Source of the DNA: Caballeronia udeis
GTDB lineage: Bacteria; Pseudomonadota; Gammaproteobacteria; Burkholderiales; Burkholderiaceae
NCBI RefSeq assembly: GCF_001544555.2
Contig: NZ_FCOK02000021.1
Coordinates: 62,001-126,000, forward strand
Reading direction: 5' to 3'
DNA: 64,000 bases
The notes below the pieces were generated by a model. That model worked only from the letters and a program-made list of their open reading frames with translations. It was not told the DNA's origin and made no database searches. A program made the position numbers and the translations under genes. Below are positions 54,635 through 63,939 of the stretch, piece after piece (within the stretch, counting starts at the first letter, position 1; every line of letters starts with the position of its first letter).

Positions 54635-56011
54635 TCACGCGCGTTTGACGGCAAAGCGTTTGAGATAGTCGTCCGGGTGAGCCGAATCGAATGCTTCGCC
54701 CATGACCGTGATTGGCCGATACCCGCTGGTAGTTGCAGCAGCGGGCATCGGCTCGCCGAGCTGGCGCATCGCGTTGCGGGCATCGGTGAGAAGAAAGACC
54801 TTTTCAGCCAGCGCCTGGTACTGCACGTCGCCCTTCACATAGCCCCAGCGTTTCATCTGCGTCATCATCCAGATGGCCATCGAATACCACGGCAGCGGCT
54901 CGAAATCGACGCGATCGGGCACGCGCTGTACGTGCCCGAGACCGTCGGCGAAGGTGCCGGTCAGCACCTGGCGCACCACGAGTTCCGGCTGGTTCAGGTA
55001 GCCCGGCGCGGCAATCATTTTCGAGAGCTCAGGCCGGTTTGACGGTTCGTGCGCGAATGCAGCGGCTTTCAGGTTCGCCCGGCACAACGCGGCGAAGGTG
55101 TTCGGGTTCTGCTGGATAAACACCTCGGGAACGCTGAACGAACAGCAGGGATGGCCGGCCCAGATTTCCCGTGACAGCACGTGGATAAAACCGACCTCGT
55201 CGAACACGGCACGCTGATTGAACGGGTCCGGGCCGAGAAAGCCATCGATATTCCCCGCCCGCAAGTTGGCGATCATTTCGGCCGGCGGCGTCACCCGCAA
55301 TTGCACATCGCGGTCGGGGTCGATTCCATGTTCCGCCAGGTAGTAGCGCAGCAGGAAGTTGTGCATCGAAAAATCGAACGGGATCGCAAATTTGAAGCCC
55401 TTCCAGTTACGCGGATCGCGATTGTCCTTGTGCTTAAGCGCGAGGACGATGGCTTGGCCGTTGACGTTCTGGATGGTCGCGACGCGCGTGGGTGAAGGCT
55501 GCGAACCGATGCCCATCGAGATCGCGAGCGGCATGGGCGCAAGCATGTGCGACGCGTCCAGTTCGTGGTTCAGCATCCGGTCACGCACAAGCGCCCAGCC
55601 GCCCACTTTGCGCAGGGTTACGTTCAGCCCCTGCTCCTTGTAGAAGCCTAGCGGTTCGGCCGCAATGAGCGGCGTCGCGCATGTGATCGGCAGGAAGCCG
55701 ACGTTCAGCTCGCGCTTCTCCAGACTGCCGGCGTCCTCGGCGAAGGCCTCCTGCATCGATGCAATTGGCAGCACGCTATAAACCGCCGCCACCGCCGCCC
55801 GCTTGCCGACTGCGCGGATAAACGCGCGGCGTGCGGCATCGCGGGGAAACAGCGTGCGCACTGCGGCCGCTTCCACGAAGTCGCGCGCTAGCGCATCGGC
55901 ATCCGTCGAGCGTGCGCTGTCGTGCTCCTGCTGGCTCGAATGGCGTCCACATGCGCAGCCGCCCAGCGCCGAGTTGCTGTCGAACGGACGGTATCGGTTG
56001 TGACTCTCCAT
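54635..56011 (-). CDS. cynA: NrtA/CynA-type substrate-binding protein with internal Tat-like motif
   Basis: The protein has 458 residues. A 60-residue leader with Cys19/Cys21 and an Arg-rich stretch precedes RRAFIRAVGKR (61-71) and a hydrophobic segment ending SMQEAFA, which looks like a twin-arginine export signal placed unusually far from the start. The mature domain is of CmpA/NrtA type (LNVGFLPITCATPLIAAEPL, then GFLGPDPFNQRAVF and GHPCCSFSV). The ligand may be cyanate, nitrate or a similar anion. Confidence 0.85.
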   Translation of the reverse strand: MESHNRYRPFDSNSALGGCACGRHSSQQEHDSARSTDADALARDFVEAAAVRTLFPRDAARRAFIRAVGKRAAVAAVYSVLPIASMQEAFAEDAGSLEKRELNVGFLPITCATPLIAAEPLGFYKEQGLNVTLRKVGGWALVRDRMLNHELDASHMLAPMPLAISMGIGSQPSPTRVATIQNVNGQAIVLALKHKDNRDPRNWKGFKFAIPFDFSMHNFLLRYYLAEHGIDPDRDVQLRVTPPAEMIANLRAGNIDGFLGPDPFNQRAVFDEVGFIHVLSREIWAGHPCCSFSVPEVFIQQNPNTFAALCRANLKAAAFAHEPSNRPELSKMIAAPGYLNQPELVVRQVLTGTFADGLGHVQRVPDRVDFEPLPWYSMAIWMMTQMKRWGYVKGDVQYQALAEKVFLLTDARNAMRQLGEPMPAAATTSGYRPITVMGEAFDSAHPDDYLKRFAVKRA

Positions 56012-56050
56012 CTGGTTCCCCTGAATGATCCGCGCGTTGAAGGCAAGGGC

Positions 56051-57406
56051 TTAAGCCGCGAGCTGGAGAGTTCGCTGACCGACTTTCAATGACGCGACTA
56101 CGTTGCCGTCCCGATACTGCGCCATCGATAACTGATGCTCGTCTTCCTCGACGATTTCCCAGTCGAGGTCGCGCGAGGGCGCGCCGCGCATCACCATCGG
56201 CAGCGAACGTGTCTTCACCCGCAGCACTGGCGGTTGGTGTTCATAGCCTCCATGAGCGCGGCCGAGCACCGCATGAGCGATCGCCTCGGCTTGCCCCGCG
56301 ATTGGTTCAATAAACCGGCAGGGCGCGCCGTTCAGGCTGATGCAATCACCGAGTGCGTAGATGTCCGGCGCGCTCGTTTGCAGCGTGCGCGGATCGACCA
56401 CAATGCCATTATCGAAGTTCAATCCCGCCGCGCGTGCCAGACGCGGTTCGGTGCTCAGGCCCGTCGCGGACAACACGAGATCAACGTGCAGCGTCTCGCC
56501 GCACGCGGTTTGGACCACGCGTTCGCCTTGGCGGTTGATGGTGACGCCCGTAACGCTGCAACGCGCCTTGTAACCCACGCCGGCCGATCTCCAGCTTGCC
56601 ATCAGCCGCCCGCCTGCCTGGACCGGCAACAGGCCCGTCAGCGGCGCGGGGTTGATATCGAGCACCGTGACCGTGTGACCGGCACGCGCGAAATCCTCCG
56701 CCAGTTCACAACCGATCAAGCCGGCGCCAATCACGGCGATGCGCTTCTGCCCCGACGCCAGCGCATGCTGCACACCGCTCCACATAGTGAGGTCGTTAAT
56801 GCGCCAGCACGCATCTTTCGGTAACGCGCCCGGCATCGTCGGAGATGCGCCTTGCGCAATTACCAGTTGCGTATAACGCAGCGCTCCGAGCGTCGTGCGC
56901 AACTCGTGCCGATCCGGCAATACGTTTATTGCGAAGGTGTTCGACACCAAGCGCGCGCCGAGACGGATCGCCGCGTCTTGTCCGCGTTCGGCGATCATCC
57001 TGGCGACGGTTTTTTGCTGGCTCAACGCGACCGATAATTCCGGCTTGCGGTACCGGTCGCCGTTGCAAGCGGTCACGAGCGTAATGGGGATATCGGCATC
57101 CAATGCGCGCAGCGCCTCAACAATTGCCCAGCCCGCGGTGCCGCCGCCGACGACCACGACACCTGTCTCGCGCGACGCTACTGCCACGCTCGCCACGCCT
57201 GGCTCACTCGATACCACGAGGCCCGGCTCATACAGCGCGAAGTCGCCTTTGGTTACGCCGCACAGCGGGCATTCCCAGTCATCGGGGATATCGGCGAAAC
57301 GGGTGCCTGGCACGAGACCGCTATCGGGATCGCCCGCTTCTTCGTCATAGATCACGCCGCACGCGCGACAGATATATTGCTTCCAGTCAGTCAGAGTCGC
57401 ACTCAT
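56051..57406 (-). CDS. Rubredoxin-rubredoxin reductase fusion (FAD-dependent)
   Basis: The protein has 451 residues. The N-terminal rubredoxin (1-55) has Cys13, Cys16, Cys46 and Cys49. A linker leads to a two-domain pyridine-nucleotide disulfide oxidoreductase: [17 protein letters not shown], then [21 protein letters not shown] and IYALGDCIS. It should pass electrons from NAD(P)H via FAD to the fused rubredoxin, and then to an oxygenase or peroxide/superoxide enzyme. Overlap by 4 bp with the acyl-CoA-dehydrogenase-fold gene makes that protein the likely electron acceptor or partner. Confidence 0.93.
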   Translation of the reverse strand: MSATLTDWKQYICRACGVIYDEEAGDPDSGLVPGTRFADIPDDWECPLCGVTKGDFALYEPGLVVSSEPGVASVAVASRETGVVVVGGGTAGWAIVEALRALDADIPITLVTACNGDRYRKPELSVALSQQKTVARMIAERGQDAAIRLGARLVSNTFAINVLPDRHELRTTLGALRYTQLVIAQGASPTMPGALPKDACWRINDLTMWSGVQHALASGQKRIAVIGAGLIGCELAEDFARAGHTVTVLDINPAPLTGLLPVQAGGRLMASWRSAGVGYKARCSVTGVTINRQGERVVQTACGETLHVDLVLSATGLSTEPRLARAAGLNFDNGIVVDPRTLQTSAPDIYALGDCISLNGAPCRFIEPIAGQAEAIAHAVLGRAHGGYEHQPPVLRVKTRSLPMVMRGAPSRDLDWEIVEEDEHQLSMAQYRDGNVVASLKVGQRTLQLAA

Positions 57407-58545
57407 GCCGGAAACTCCTCTTTGCAGAGCCGCGCCATCTCTAGGCGCAGATGCTTGAGCGCCGGCGTCACGATCGCCACAAAATGCGATTCGCGGATGC
57501 GCCGTTGCGGAGCCGCGCTCATCAGGTAACCTCGCGCACCCTGGTGCAGCAGCGATGCTTGCGCTGCGCGAAGCGCGAGTTCCGAGCCCCGGGCCCGGAC
57601 ATCGAGCACGTCAAGCAGGTAGTCCTTGCTGCCGTCGTAGGGCGTGTGAGCGAGCACTCGCGTTTGCCGGACAGCATCGTCAAGTTCGGCGCGCAGCTCG
57701 TCTGGCCGGTCGTTCAGATAACGGTTCACGTGACCCAGCATGGGCTCAACTTCGACGCTCGAATCGATAGCACCCTGCGCCACGCCAAGCGCCATGCCGA
57801 CCTGCAGCAAAATGAACGCCGGGCGAATTCGCGCGATGAAGGGCCGCGCCGGGTCGGCAATCATCTGCGCTTCGCCGACGAAATAATCGTGAAGCCTCAC
57901 GCCCCAGGTGCTGGTGCCTTCCATGCCGGAAAATACGGGGCAGGGACGCAGTTCGACGCGCTCGTCGCAATCGAGCAAGAACATCACTTCGTGCGACGTC
58001 GAGCCGTCGTCGCGGAGCACGGCGGCGATCGCGCCGCAGTATTGCCCTGCCGCGATGTGGCTGACCCACGGCAACGTGCCGTTGATCCGGTAGCCCCCGG
58101 AAACTCGCGTAGCGCGCAACATCATCGGTTCAATGCCGGAAAAAGCTTTCATCGGATTGGACAAGGCTGTGCCGCCGAACGTCTTGCCTTCGGCGTGTGC
58201 GTCGAGGCGCGAACCGCTTAGGTGTGAATTGCCGGATTGCTCCAAATAAAGGCCGCAGACATCGTGCGACCACATCAGGAACCCCGTCGAGCCACACGCG
58301 CGACTGGCGCTTTGCATCGCGTCGATAGCCAGACCAAAACGCGCGCCGTGGCGCTCCAGGTGGACGCCAAGCGCACCGGCTTCTCCGAGCGCGGCCATGA
58401 TATCGAGCGGATAGTGACCTTTATCGATCCGCGCCGCCACAGCTTTCAGCGGACCCCTGGAAATGCGTTCCACGTTTTCCGCAACGACGTCGTCGGTCCA
58501 GCGATCGACGCGCGCGTCGTCGCTAATCAATACGCTTTCCATCAT
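57403..58545 (-). CDS. Acyl-CoA dehydrogenase-fold flavoprotein (possible monooxygenase, SfnB/DszC-like)
   Basis: The protein has 380 residues. It has an N-terminal helical domain, a middle beta-barrel ([20 protein letters not shown], then [20 protein letters not shown]) and a C-terminal four-helix bundle. The usual acyl-CoA dehydrogenase catalytic Glu context is not obvious. The family also includes flavin monooxygenases of sulfur and nitrogen compounds (DszC, SfnB-like), and the fused rubredoxin reductase next door supports an oxidative or reductive flavoenzyme rather than beta-oxidation. Substrate unknown. Confidence 0.8.
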   Translation of the reverse strand: MMESVLISDDARVDRWTDDVVAENVERISRGPLKAVAARIDKGHYPLDIMAALGEAGALGVHLERHGARFGLAIDAMQSASRACGSTGFLMWSHDVCGLYLEQSGNSHLSGSRLDAHAEGKTFGGTALSNPMKAFSGIEPMMLRATRVSGGYRINGTLPWVSHIAAGQYCGAIAAVLRDDGSTSHEVMFLLDCDERVELRPCPVFSGMEGTSTWGVRLHDYFVGEAQMIADPARPFIARIRPAFILLQVGMALGVAQGAIDSSVEVEPMLGHVNRYLNDRPDELRAELDDAVRQTRVLAHTPYDGSKDYLLDVLDVRARGSELALRAAQASLLHQGARGYLMSAAPQRRIRESHFVAIVTPALKHLRLEMARLCKEEFPA

Positions 58546-58590
58546 GGTGTCCCTGGTTTAAACCGGCATCGCGAGGCGCGAGTCTGAGAA

Positions 58591-59139
58591 TTAGTCAGCA
58601 AGGGTGACCGTCATCGGAATCGGATTGCGGAGCGTATTAGCGACGGGCGAATAAAAGTTAGCGTGCCGAACTATCTCCTCGAGTACGTCTCGCGGGGCGT
58701 CGCCTTCGATCAGCACCTTCACGCGGATATCCTGAAAACCCATTTGCTGCGGCTGCATGGCCGCCCCACCCGCACCCCAGGCAGCCGGGTTTCCGATGTC
58801 CGCCTCCAGCGATACTTCCAGCTTCGACAACTTCACCTGCTTCCAGGTAGCGACGGCCGTGATACCCACCGCGAGACAGCCGCCGAGACCGGACAATGCG
58901 ATTTCGCCGGGCGCGGGCGCGGTGTTTTCGCCGAACAGATGAAGCGGTTCATCGACGACGACCGGGTCGTGATCGCCGACATAGCTCAGCGACCGGTACT
59001 TGCCTTGCATCACGGTGCGGACGTTGTTCTTGCCGCGCGCGCCCGGGTTGTTGCGGCCTTTCTCGGCGAAGGCCAGCAGGCCGTCGCGATCGATGGGGTT
59101 GAGAAATGCGGAAACGGTCGTAAGTGTGTTTGTGGTCAA
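58591..59139 (-). CDS. OsmC/Ohr-fold protein lacking the second redox Cys
   Basis: The protein has 182 residues. OsmC-like fold with the first peroxidatic Cys at 88 (LSGLGGCLAVG). Where Ohr/OsmC proteins usually have the second Cys in a CPV motif, this protein has Ser164 in FYSPVANTL, so the normal disulfide cannot form. It could use one Cys, or act on another thiol/sulfur chemistry. It is the first gene of the operon, 68 bp downstream of a sigma-54 promoter. Confidence 0.88.
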   Translation of the reverse strand: MTTNTLTTVSAFLNPIDRDGLLAFAEKGRNNPGARGKNNVRTVMQGKYRSLSYVGDHDPVVVDEPLHLFGENTAPAPGEIALSGLGGCLAVGITAVATWKQVKLSKLEVSLEADIGNPAAWGAGGAAMQPQQMGFQDIRVKVLIEGDAPRDVLEEIVRHANFYSPVANTLRNPIPMTVTLAD

Positions 59140-59206
59140 GGCTGGCTCCTGAAACAGGTGGTGCTTACCGTTATGAGCTCGCGCTCAGCGGTCGCGACCA
59201 CTTATT

Positions 59207-59222
59207 TGCAAAAGCAATGCCA
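59207..59222 (-). promoter_or_regulatory. Sigma-54 (-24/-12) promoter of the OsmC-cyanase operon
   Basis: The minus strand reads TGGCATTGCTTTTGCA, which fits the sigma-54 consensus TGGCAC-N5-TTGCA with correct GG-GC spacing. It lies about 68 bp before the OsmC-like start codon and directly downstream of the gene for a sigma-54 activator. Confidence 0.75.
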
Positions 59223-59314
59223 GTAAGCCGAAAAATCGCGCTAAGCCTTAATGGGCGCGGTTGTCTACAGTGAGCCGCTATATCTTCGAGAATACTTTTT
59301 GGGATGCTCATCAA

Positions 59315-59345
59315 CAAACAATGTCGACAATGTCGACATTGTTTG
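59315..59345. promoter_or_regulatory. 31-bp perfect palindrome, probable upstream activator site
   Basis: CAAACAATGTCGACA (59315-59329), one central A, and the exact reverse complement (59331-59345). It lies about 95 bp upstream of the sigma-54 promoter, a usual distance for enhancer sites, and just after the activator gene. TGTCGACA is itself repeated twice within it. Confidence 0.75.
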
Positions 59346-59360
59346 CGACTATTGAAGTGC

Positions 59361-60974
59361 TTATTGGCCCAACTTCTTCCATCGATATTCGAACTGCCGC
59401 ACTGTCATCCCAAGCAGTTGCGCCGCGCGCGATTTATTGCCGCCGCATTGCTGAAGCGCGTGGCGCAGGACGTCAAAGGAATGCGAGTCGACGCGCCCGT
59501 AGGGACGCAGCGCAACATGCTGCGGCGGTGCGACGGCCAGAGCAGGTTCAATGTTCCTGCCGGTGAAACCGCCATTAGCCTCCAGGACGGCCCTTCCCTC
59601 GCGCGGCAGGAATCGCTCAATGTCGGCGGCTTCCAGAAACGGCTGCTCTGCAAGCAGCACGATTCGCTCGATAAGGTTCGCGAGCTCGCGAATGTTCCCC
59701 GGCCACGAGTATTGCTGCAGCCGCGCCAGCGCACCCGCTGTCAGATTCACATTGCGTTGATTGACCTGATTCGCGTGGCTGATGAAATGGAGCGCCAGCT
59801 CGCGTATGTCACCGCGGCGCTCAGCAAGCGATGGCAGTTGAATCGGGATGACATTGAGCCGGTAGTAGAGGTCTTGTCTGAAGCCCCCGCGCGCGACGTC
59901 AGTCTGTAAATCGCGGTGGGTCGCCGCAACCAGCCGGACGTCGACGCGAATCTCGCGTTTGCCACCTAGCCGCGTGATCGTACCCTCCTGAAGCGTGCGA
60001 AGCAGCTTGGTCTGCATGGTGAGCGGCATTTCACCGATTTCATCGAGGAAAATACTGCCCGCATCCGCCTGTTCGAACCAGCCGGCGCGTGCCGTCGCTG
60101 CGCCTGTAAATGCGCCGCGCTCGTAGCCGAAGAGCTCGGACTCGAACAAGGTTTCCGGAATCGCCGCGCAATTGATCTTAATAAACGCCTTGTCACGCCG
60201 GGGACTCGCGAGATGCAAGGCGCGCGCGAACAATTCCTTGCCGGTGCCGGATTCCCCGAGCAACAGTACGCTCGCCGATGAATCCGACACGCGCTCCAGT
60301 TCGGAGATGGCCCGTAACAATCGGGGCGATGTACCGATGATTCCATATCGCGCACTGCTCGACTCAAGCGCTCGCGCGAGCGCCGCGTTTTGCTGCTCCA
60401 GCGAGCGCGTCTTCTCTTGCAGATTTGCTTCGAGTTGCAGCAACTGCCCGGCGAGTGTCGCGAGAATCCGCAGTAGCGTCACGTCGTCAGCCAGCGCTCG
60501 TGTGCGTGTCCGTATGCGGTGACACGCGAGCACGCCGACCGTCCTCTGGCCTGCAACAATAGGCAACGCAATGAACGCGACGGGTCCCGGCGGCAGTTTC
60601 GATCGTTCGACGGCGCGCGCAAGAAAGGTCGGCTCGGCGTCGATATCCTGGACGATGGTCAACTGACCGTTTCTTAGCACGCGCCCAGTGATGCCCTCGC
60701 CTTCAGCGTATTTTCCGCGCTCGACCTCCTGCGCCGTCAGGCCGTAAGCGTGACGTATGCGCGAAGTGCTGGCGCCGTCATCGCGCAGCACCACCCGTCC
60801 GCGATTCAGGCCAAGAAGCTCCGACATCAGGTGCAGCATTTCGCGCAGCACTGGAAGCGGCGACAGGTTCTTTCCGACAAGCGCCATGATCTGCTGCAGC
60901 AGCAGCATTTCGTGCTCGCGCCAGTAAGCGGGAGTCTCGGCTTCGTGGCTGTGGGGTTCAGGTTGCGTGTTCAA
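59361..60974 (-). CDS. Sigma-54-dependent activator with GAF sensor domain (NifA/NorR-like)
   Basis: The protein has 537 residues. N-terminal GAF domain (about 25-190), AAA+ domain with Walker A GESGTGKE (about 246), the sigma-54 contact loop GAFTGA (about 286-291) and Walker [11 protein letters not shown]. The C-terminal Fis-type HTH ends [20 protein letters not shown]. It should bind the palindrome at 59315-59345 and activate the OsmC-cyanase operon when a small effector binds GAF. Orientation is the same as the operon. Confidence 0.93.
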   Translation of the reverse strand: MNTQPEPHSHEAETPAYWREHEMLLLQQIMALVGKNLSPLPVLREMLHLMSELLGLNRGRVVLRDDGASTSRIRHAYGLTAQEVERGKYAEGEGITGRVLRNGQLTIVQDIDAEPTFLARAVERSKLPPGPVAFIALPIVAGQRTVGVLACHRIRTRTRALADDVTLLRILATLAGQLLQLEANLQEKTRSLEQQNAALARALESSSARYGIIGTSPRLLRAISELERVSDSSASVLLLGESGTGKELFARALHLASPRRDKAFIKINCAAIPETLFESELFGYERGAFTGAATARAGWFEQADAGSIFLDEIGEMPLTMQTKLLRTLQEGTITRLGGKREIRVDVRLVAATHRDLQTDVARGGFRQDLYYRLNVIPIQLPSLAERRGDIRELALHFISHANQVNQRNVNLTAGALARLQQYSWPGNIRELANLIERIVLLAEQPFLEAADIERFLPREGRAVLEANGGFTGRNIEPALAVAPPQHVALRPYGRVDSHSFDVLRHALQQCGGNKSRAAQLLGMTVRQFEYRWKKLGQ

Positions 60975-61129
60975 GGTGCTATGCGGTTCGTTAGCTGCAT
61001 ATGATTACACGACAGAAAAGCGGTCGGTGGAGGCGCAAGCGAAGAAGCCAGAGCCCACGAATGGCTGGCTTTAGACGATCATGTATTGACCCCAGGCAGC
61101 GCTCGCCGTGCCCATCGGGCATTGTTCAT

Positions 61130-61540
61130 CCGGCATGCAGCAGCGCCCACGGGAAATCGGGCCGACTTTCTACGACGAAATTATTTCCGCGTGCGAGCAC
61201 TTCTGTTTCATGCCGCGCCTGGGGCAGGAGTCGTCTCAAATATCATCCGATGTTTGCATCGGTGGGCGCGGGGTGCACGCCGGAAAACGTCCGCTCATGT
61301 AATTCCCTGTCGATGATGTTGCGGCTCGTGGCAGCGGGGCATGCGGCGGCCGTGCTGTCTCCCGCGATCATGCGCCCGGATATCGACGCCGGGCTGATTT
61401 ATGTGCTGAACACTGAACGCCCCATCACCCGGCAAGGGTTCTTCGTGGCGTATCAGGACATGCGCCACAGTGGCGTGAATACCATCGTCGAGCTTGCGAA
61501 AGATGTGCTCACGCGCAGCCGTGTACTGATTCCCGATTGA
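61130..61540 (+). pseudogene. LysR-type regulator, C-terminal relic
   Basis: The first part RPREIGPTFYDEIISACEHF, then MPRLGQESSQ, and, in another frame, SMMLRLVAAGHAAAVLSPAI, followed by ARPITRQ-like loop residues and TIVELAKDVLTRSR, match the effector domain of LysR regulators. The DNA-binding half is missing and a frame change occurs near 61230. Inactive. Confidence 0.65.
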
Positions 61541-61587
61541 TCGCCAGTCCCGGGCGCGAGAACCGCAGCCGCCATGTCAACCGGCGC

Positions 61588-63096
61588 TTATTCATCAAGG
61601 CGCGTCATGTGGGTCTTCCACCCCGCTTCCAACGCCGAAGCGCGGTCGACTATCTTTTCCATCTCGGCGATCAACGGTCCGACCGACTGATCCGCAAGAT
61701 CGAATTCTGCTTTCAGGTTTTCATATGTGCCGGCGATTTCCCGAAGAATTGCGCCTTCGTCGATATTCGTCAGCCTGCCGTTGCACATGACGCAGCGTCC
61801 CGCGACGAACATGCTGTCGATCGACGTTCCCCGTTCGGCATACACGAGCTGGCGTACGGGATCGGTAAGCGGCGAAAAGTTGATTGTGTCGGTCCGATAA
61901 GCCACGAGATCCGCGCGATAACCCGGCGCAATCACACCGAGTTGACCCGCCATGCCCAACGCGCCGGCGCCACCGATAGTCCCGGCCCGTAGCGCCTCAG
62001 CCGCCGTCAGCCAGCGGGAGTAATCCTTCCCCCGGATCTTCGACAAGGCAGCCGCTGAGCCCACAACGTTAAGCATGTTGCCGGTCACGGTGGACGAGCA
62101 GCCGTCCGAACCCAGGCTCACGCTGACCCCAGCGTCGAGCAACTGGCGCGTCGGCTGCACGCCGGAACCGAGCATCAGGTTGCTCCATGGATTGTGTTGC
62201 ACGGTCGCGCCGCTTGCGGCGATCCGGGCAATCTCGTCGTTGGAAAGCCAAACCGCGTGGATCAGCGATGTTCCCGGCTTCAGGAAGCCCTGCTCGTCGA
62301 GGTACTGCACCATCGGCTTGCCGTAGAACGCCTGCGCCGTCACGATCTGCAAGCGCGTCTCCTGAACGTGCGTGATCACGGGCAATGCGTGTTCGTCGGC
62401 GAACGCGCGGCAACGCGCAAGAAACCCGGGCGTGCAGCGCTGCGGCGCCGACGGCGCCACCAGCACACCCACGCGGTTCGATTGCGGATGTCTGTTCTGC
62501 ACTTCCTCGCCGAGGAACGCGAACCACGCATCCGGGGTTGGCCGTGGTATCGCCCGCATCTGCGCCAGCAGTTCCTGTGGAAAAATCGCATCGACGAACG
62601 GGAAGCTGTCGACGAGCGGGCGGTCCATCATCGAGAAGCCCACCATCGCGCGAATGCCTGCGTCTTCGTAAGCCTGGTAAATCGCGTCGAGCGAATCGCG
62701 ATCGATCGATCCACCCAGGTTGCAGTCATCCACGACCGTCGTCGCCCCGCTGCGCAGCGCTTCAATCGCGCCTGTCAGCGTGCGCAGATAGACCTGCCGG
62801 GGCGTCAGCCGGACAGGCCTTGGCGCGCGGACATAATGCATCCACAGTTCGAGCGGCAGGTTCTCGACCCGGCCCTTGTGGAAATGCTCATGCGAATGCT
62901 GATGGCCATTGATGAGGCCAGGCGTCAGCAGGCACCCGTCCAGCGGCACGACGGTGTCGCCTTCGGCGCGCGGCAATGTGCCGGCCGGCTCGATCGCAAC
63001 GATCCATTCGCCTTGCAGCGCCACGTCGAAAAGCTCCGGCAGGTACTGTTGTTCTACGCCATGCAGGAGACGCACGTTCGACAAGATGACGGTCAT
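61588..63096 (-). CDS. TrzA/AtzA-type amidohydrolase (deaminase or chlorohydrolase family)
   Basis: The protein has 502 residues. It is a metal-dependent hydrolase barrel with HxH at His65/His67 (INGHQHSHEH), His in ITHVQETR, His in LIHAVWLS and the metal/catalytic Asp in SLGSDGCSS. Related enzymes hydrolyse or deaminate guanine, cytosine, methylthioadenosine or s-triazines. The extra His residues near the first motif are unusual. It lies in line with spermidine-type permease genes, so imported nitrogen compounds are likely substrates. Confidence 0.9.
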   Translation of the reverse strand: MTVILSNVRLLHGVEQQYLPELFDVALQGEWIVAIEPAGTLPRAEGDTVVPLDGCLLTPGLINGHQHSHEHFHKGRVENLPLELWMHYVRAPRPVRLTPRQVYLRTLTGAIEALRSGATTVVDDCNLGGSIDRDSLDAIYQAYEDAGIRAMVGFSMMDRPLVDSFPFVDAIFPQELLAQMRAIPRPTPDAWFAFLGEEVQNRHPQSNRVGVLVAPSAPQRCTPGFLARCRAFADEHALPVITHVQETRLQIVTAQAFYGKPMVQYLDEQGFLKPGTSLIHAVWLSNDEIARIAASGATVQHNPWSNLMLGSGVQPTRQLLDAGVSVSLGSDGCSSTVTGNMLNVVGSAAALSKIRGKDYSRWLTAAEALRAGTIGGAGALGMAGQLGVIAPGYRADLVAYRTDTINFSPLTDPVRQLVYAERGTSIDSMFVAGRCVMCNGRLTNIDEGAILREIAGTYENLKAEFDLADQSVGPLIAEMEKIVDRASALEAGWKTHMTRLDE

Positions 63097-63114
63097 GGTT
63101 GCGCTTCCTCGTGC

Positions 63115-63939
63115 CTAGCGAAATTGACGGGATAGTCCGGCTACGCGTTCCATGATCAGCATCGACACCAGCGTGACCAGAATGAGCACACCGGAGGCGG
63201 CGGCGCGAACGTCCAGACTGTCTTCAATGATGTGCCACAGCCGGATGGGCAGGACTTCCGAGCGGGCATCGGAGAGAAACAGCGACAACGCGACGTTATC
63301 GAAAGAGTTCATGAACGCGATGAACGCCCCCGACGCGATTCCCGGCCACAAAGCCGGCAGCACCACGCGACGGAAGGTTCGCATGGGCGATGCGCCAAGG
63401 CACAGCGAACTGTCGAGCAACGCAGGATCCAGCTGCGCGTAGCTTGCCGAGGTGGTGTAAAGGATATAAGGCGCGCATAGGGCAATGTGTCCCGCGAGCA
63501 GGCTGTAGAACGACAACCCCGCGCTTTCCAGATTGAAGAGTACGAGAATACCGAGCCCGAGCGCCAGTGACGGGACGGTCAGCGGCGCCATGAAAAACGA
63601 ATCCAGTACGCGCGCGGCGAGACTCCGGCGACGCGCGAGCGCAACGGCGGCGCCTACTGCAAGGACCGTCGCTATCGCGGTTGCGAGCGCAGCGAGCTTC
63701 AGACTGAGCGTCAGCGCATCGATTATTTCCGGCGAATCGAACACGAGCGCCTCATACCAGCGCAGGGAAAATCCCGGAGGCGGAAACTTGAGCGAATAGC
63801 CCGATGTGAACGACGTAACGAGCACGATCAGCGTCGGCAGCATGAGCAGCAGTACGCCCACCCCGCCGATCAGTGACATGGTCACGCGAAACGACATGCC
63901 TGCCGCGCGAGCGCCTCGTGCCGCGGCAACGTTAGCCAT
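63115..63939 (-). CDS. PotC-type ABC transporter permease
   Basis: The protein is 274 residues from ATG at 63937-63939 (AAGGGG seven bases upstream). It has six TM segments with the EAA loop SLCLGASPMRTFRRVVLPAL, then WPGIASGAFIAFMNSFDNVA. It belongs to the spermidine/putrescine/opine transport group. The start overlaps the end of an upstream permease gene by 8 bp. It is followed by the amidohydrolase after 18 bp. Confidence 0.92.
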   Translation of the reverse strand: MANVAAARGARAAGMSFRVTMSLIGGVGVLLLMLPTLIVLVTSFTSGYSLKFPPPGFSLRWYEALVFDSPEIIDALTLSLKLAALATAIATVLAVGAAVALARRRSLAARVLDSFFMAPLTVPSLALGLGILVLFNLESAGLSFYSLLAGHIALCAPYILYTTSASYAQLDPALLDSSLCLGASPMRTFRRVVLPALWPGIASGAFIAFMNSFDNVALSLFLSDARSEVLPIRLWHIIEDSLDVRAAASGVLILVTLVSMLIMERVAGLSRQFR

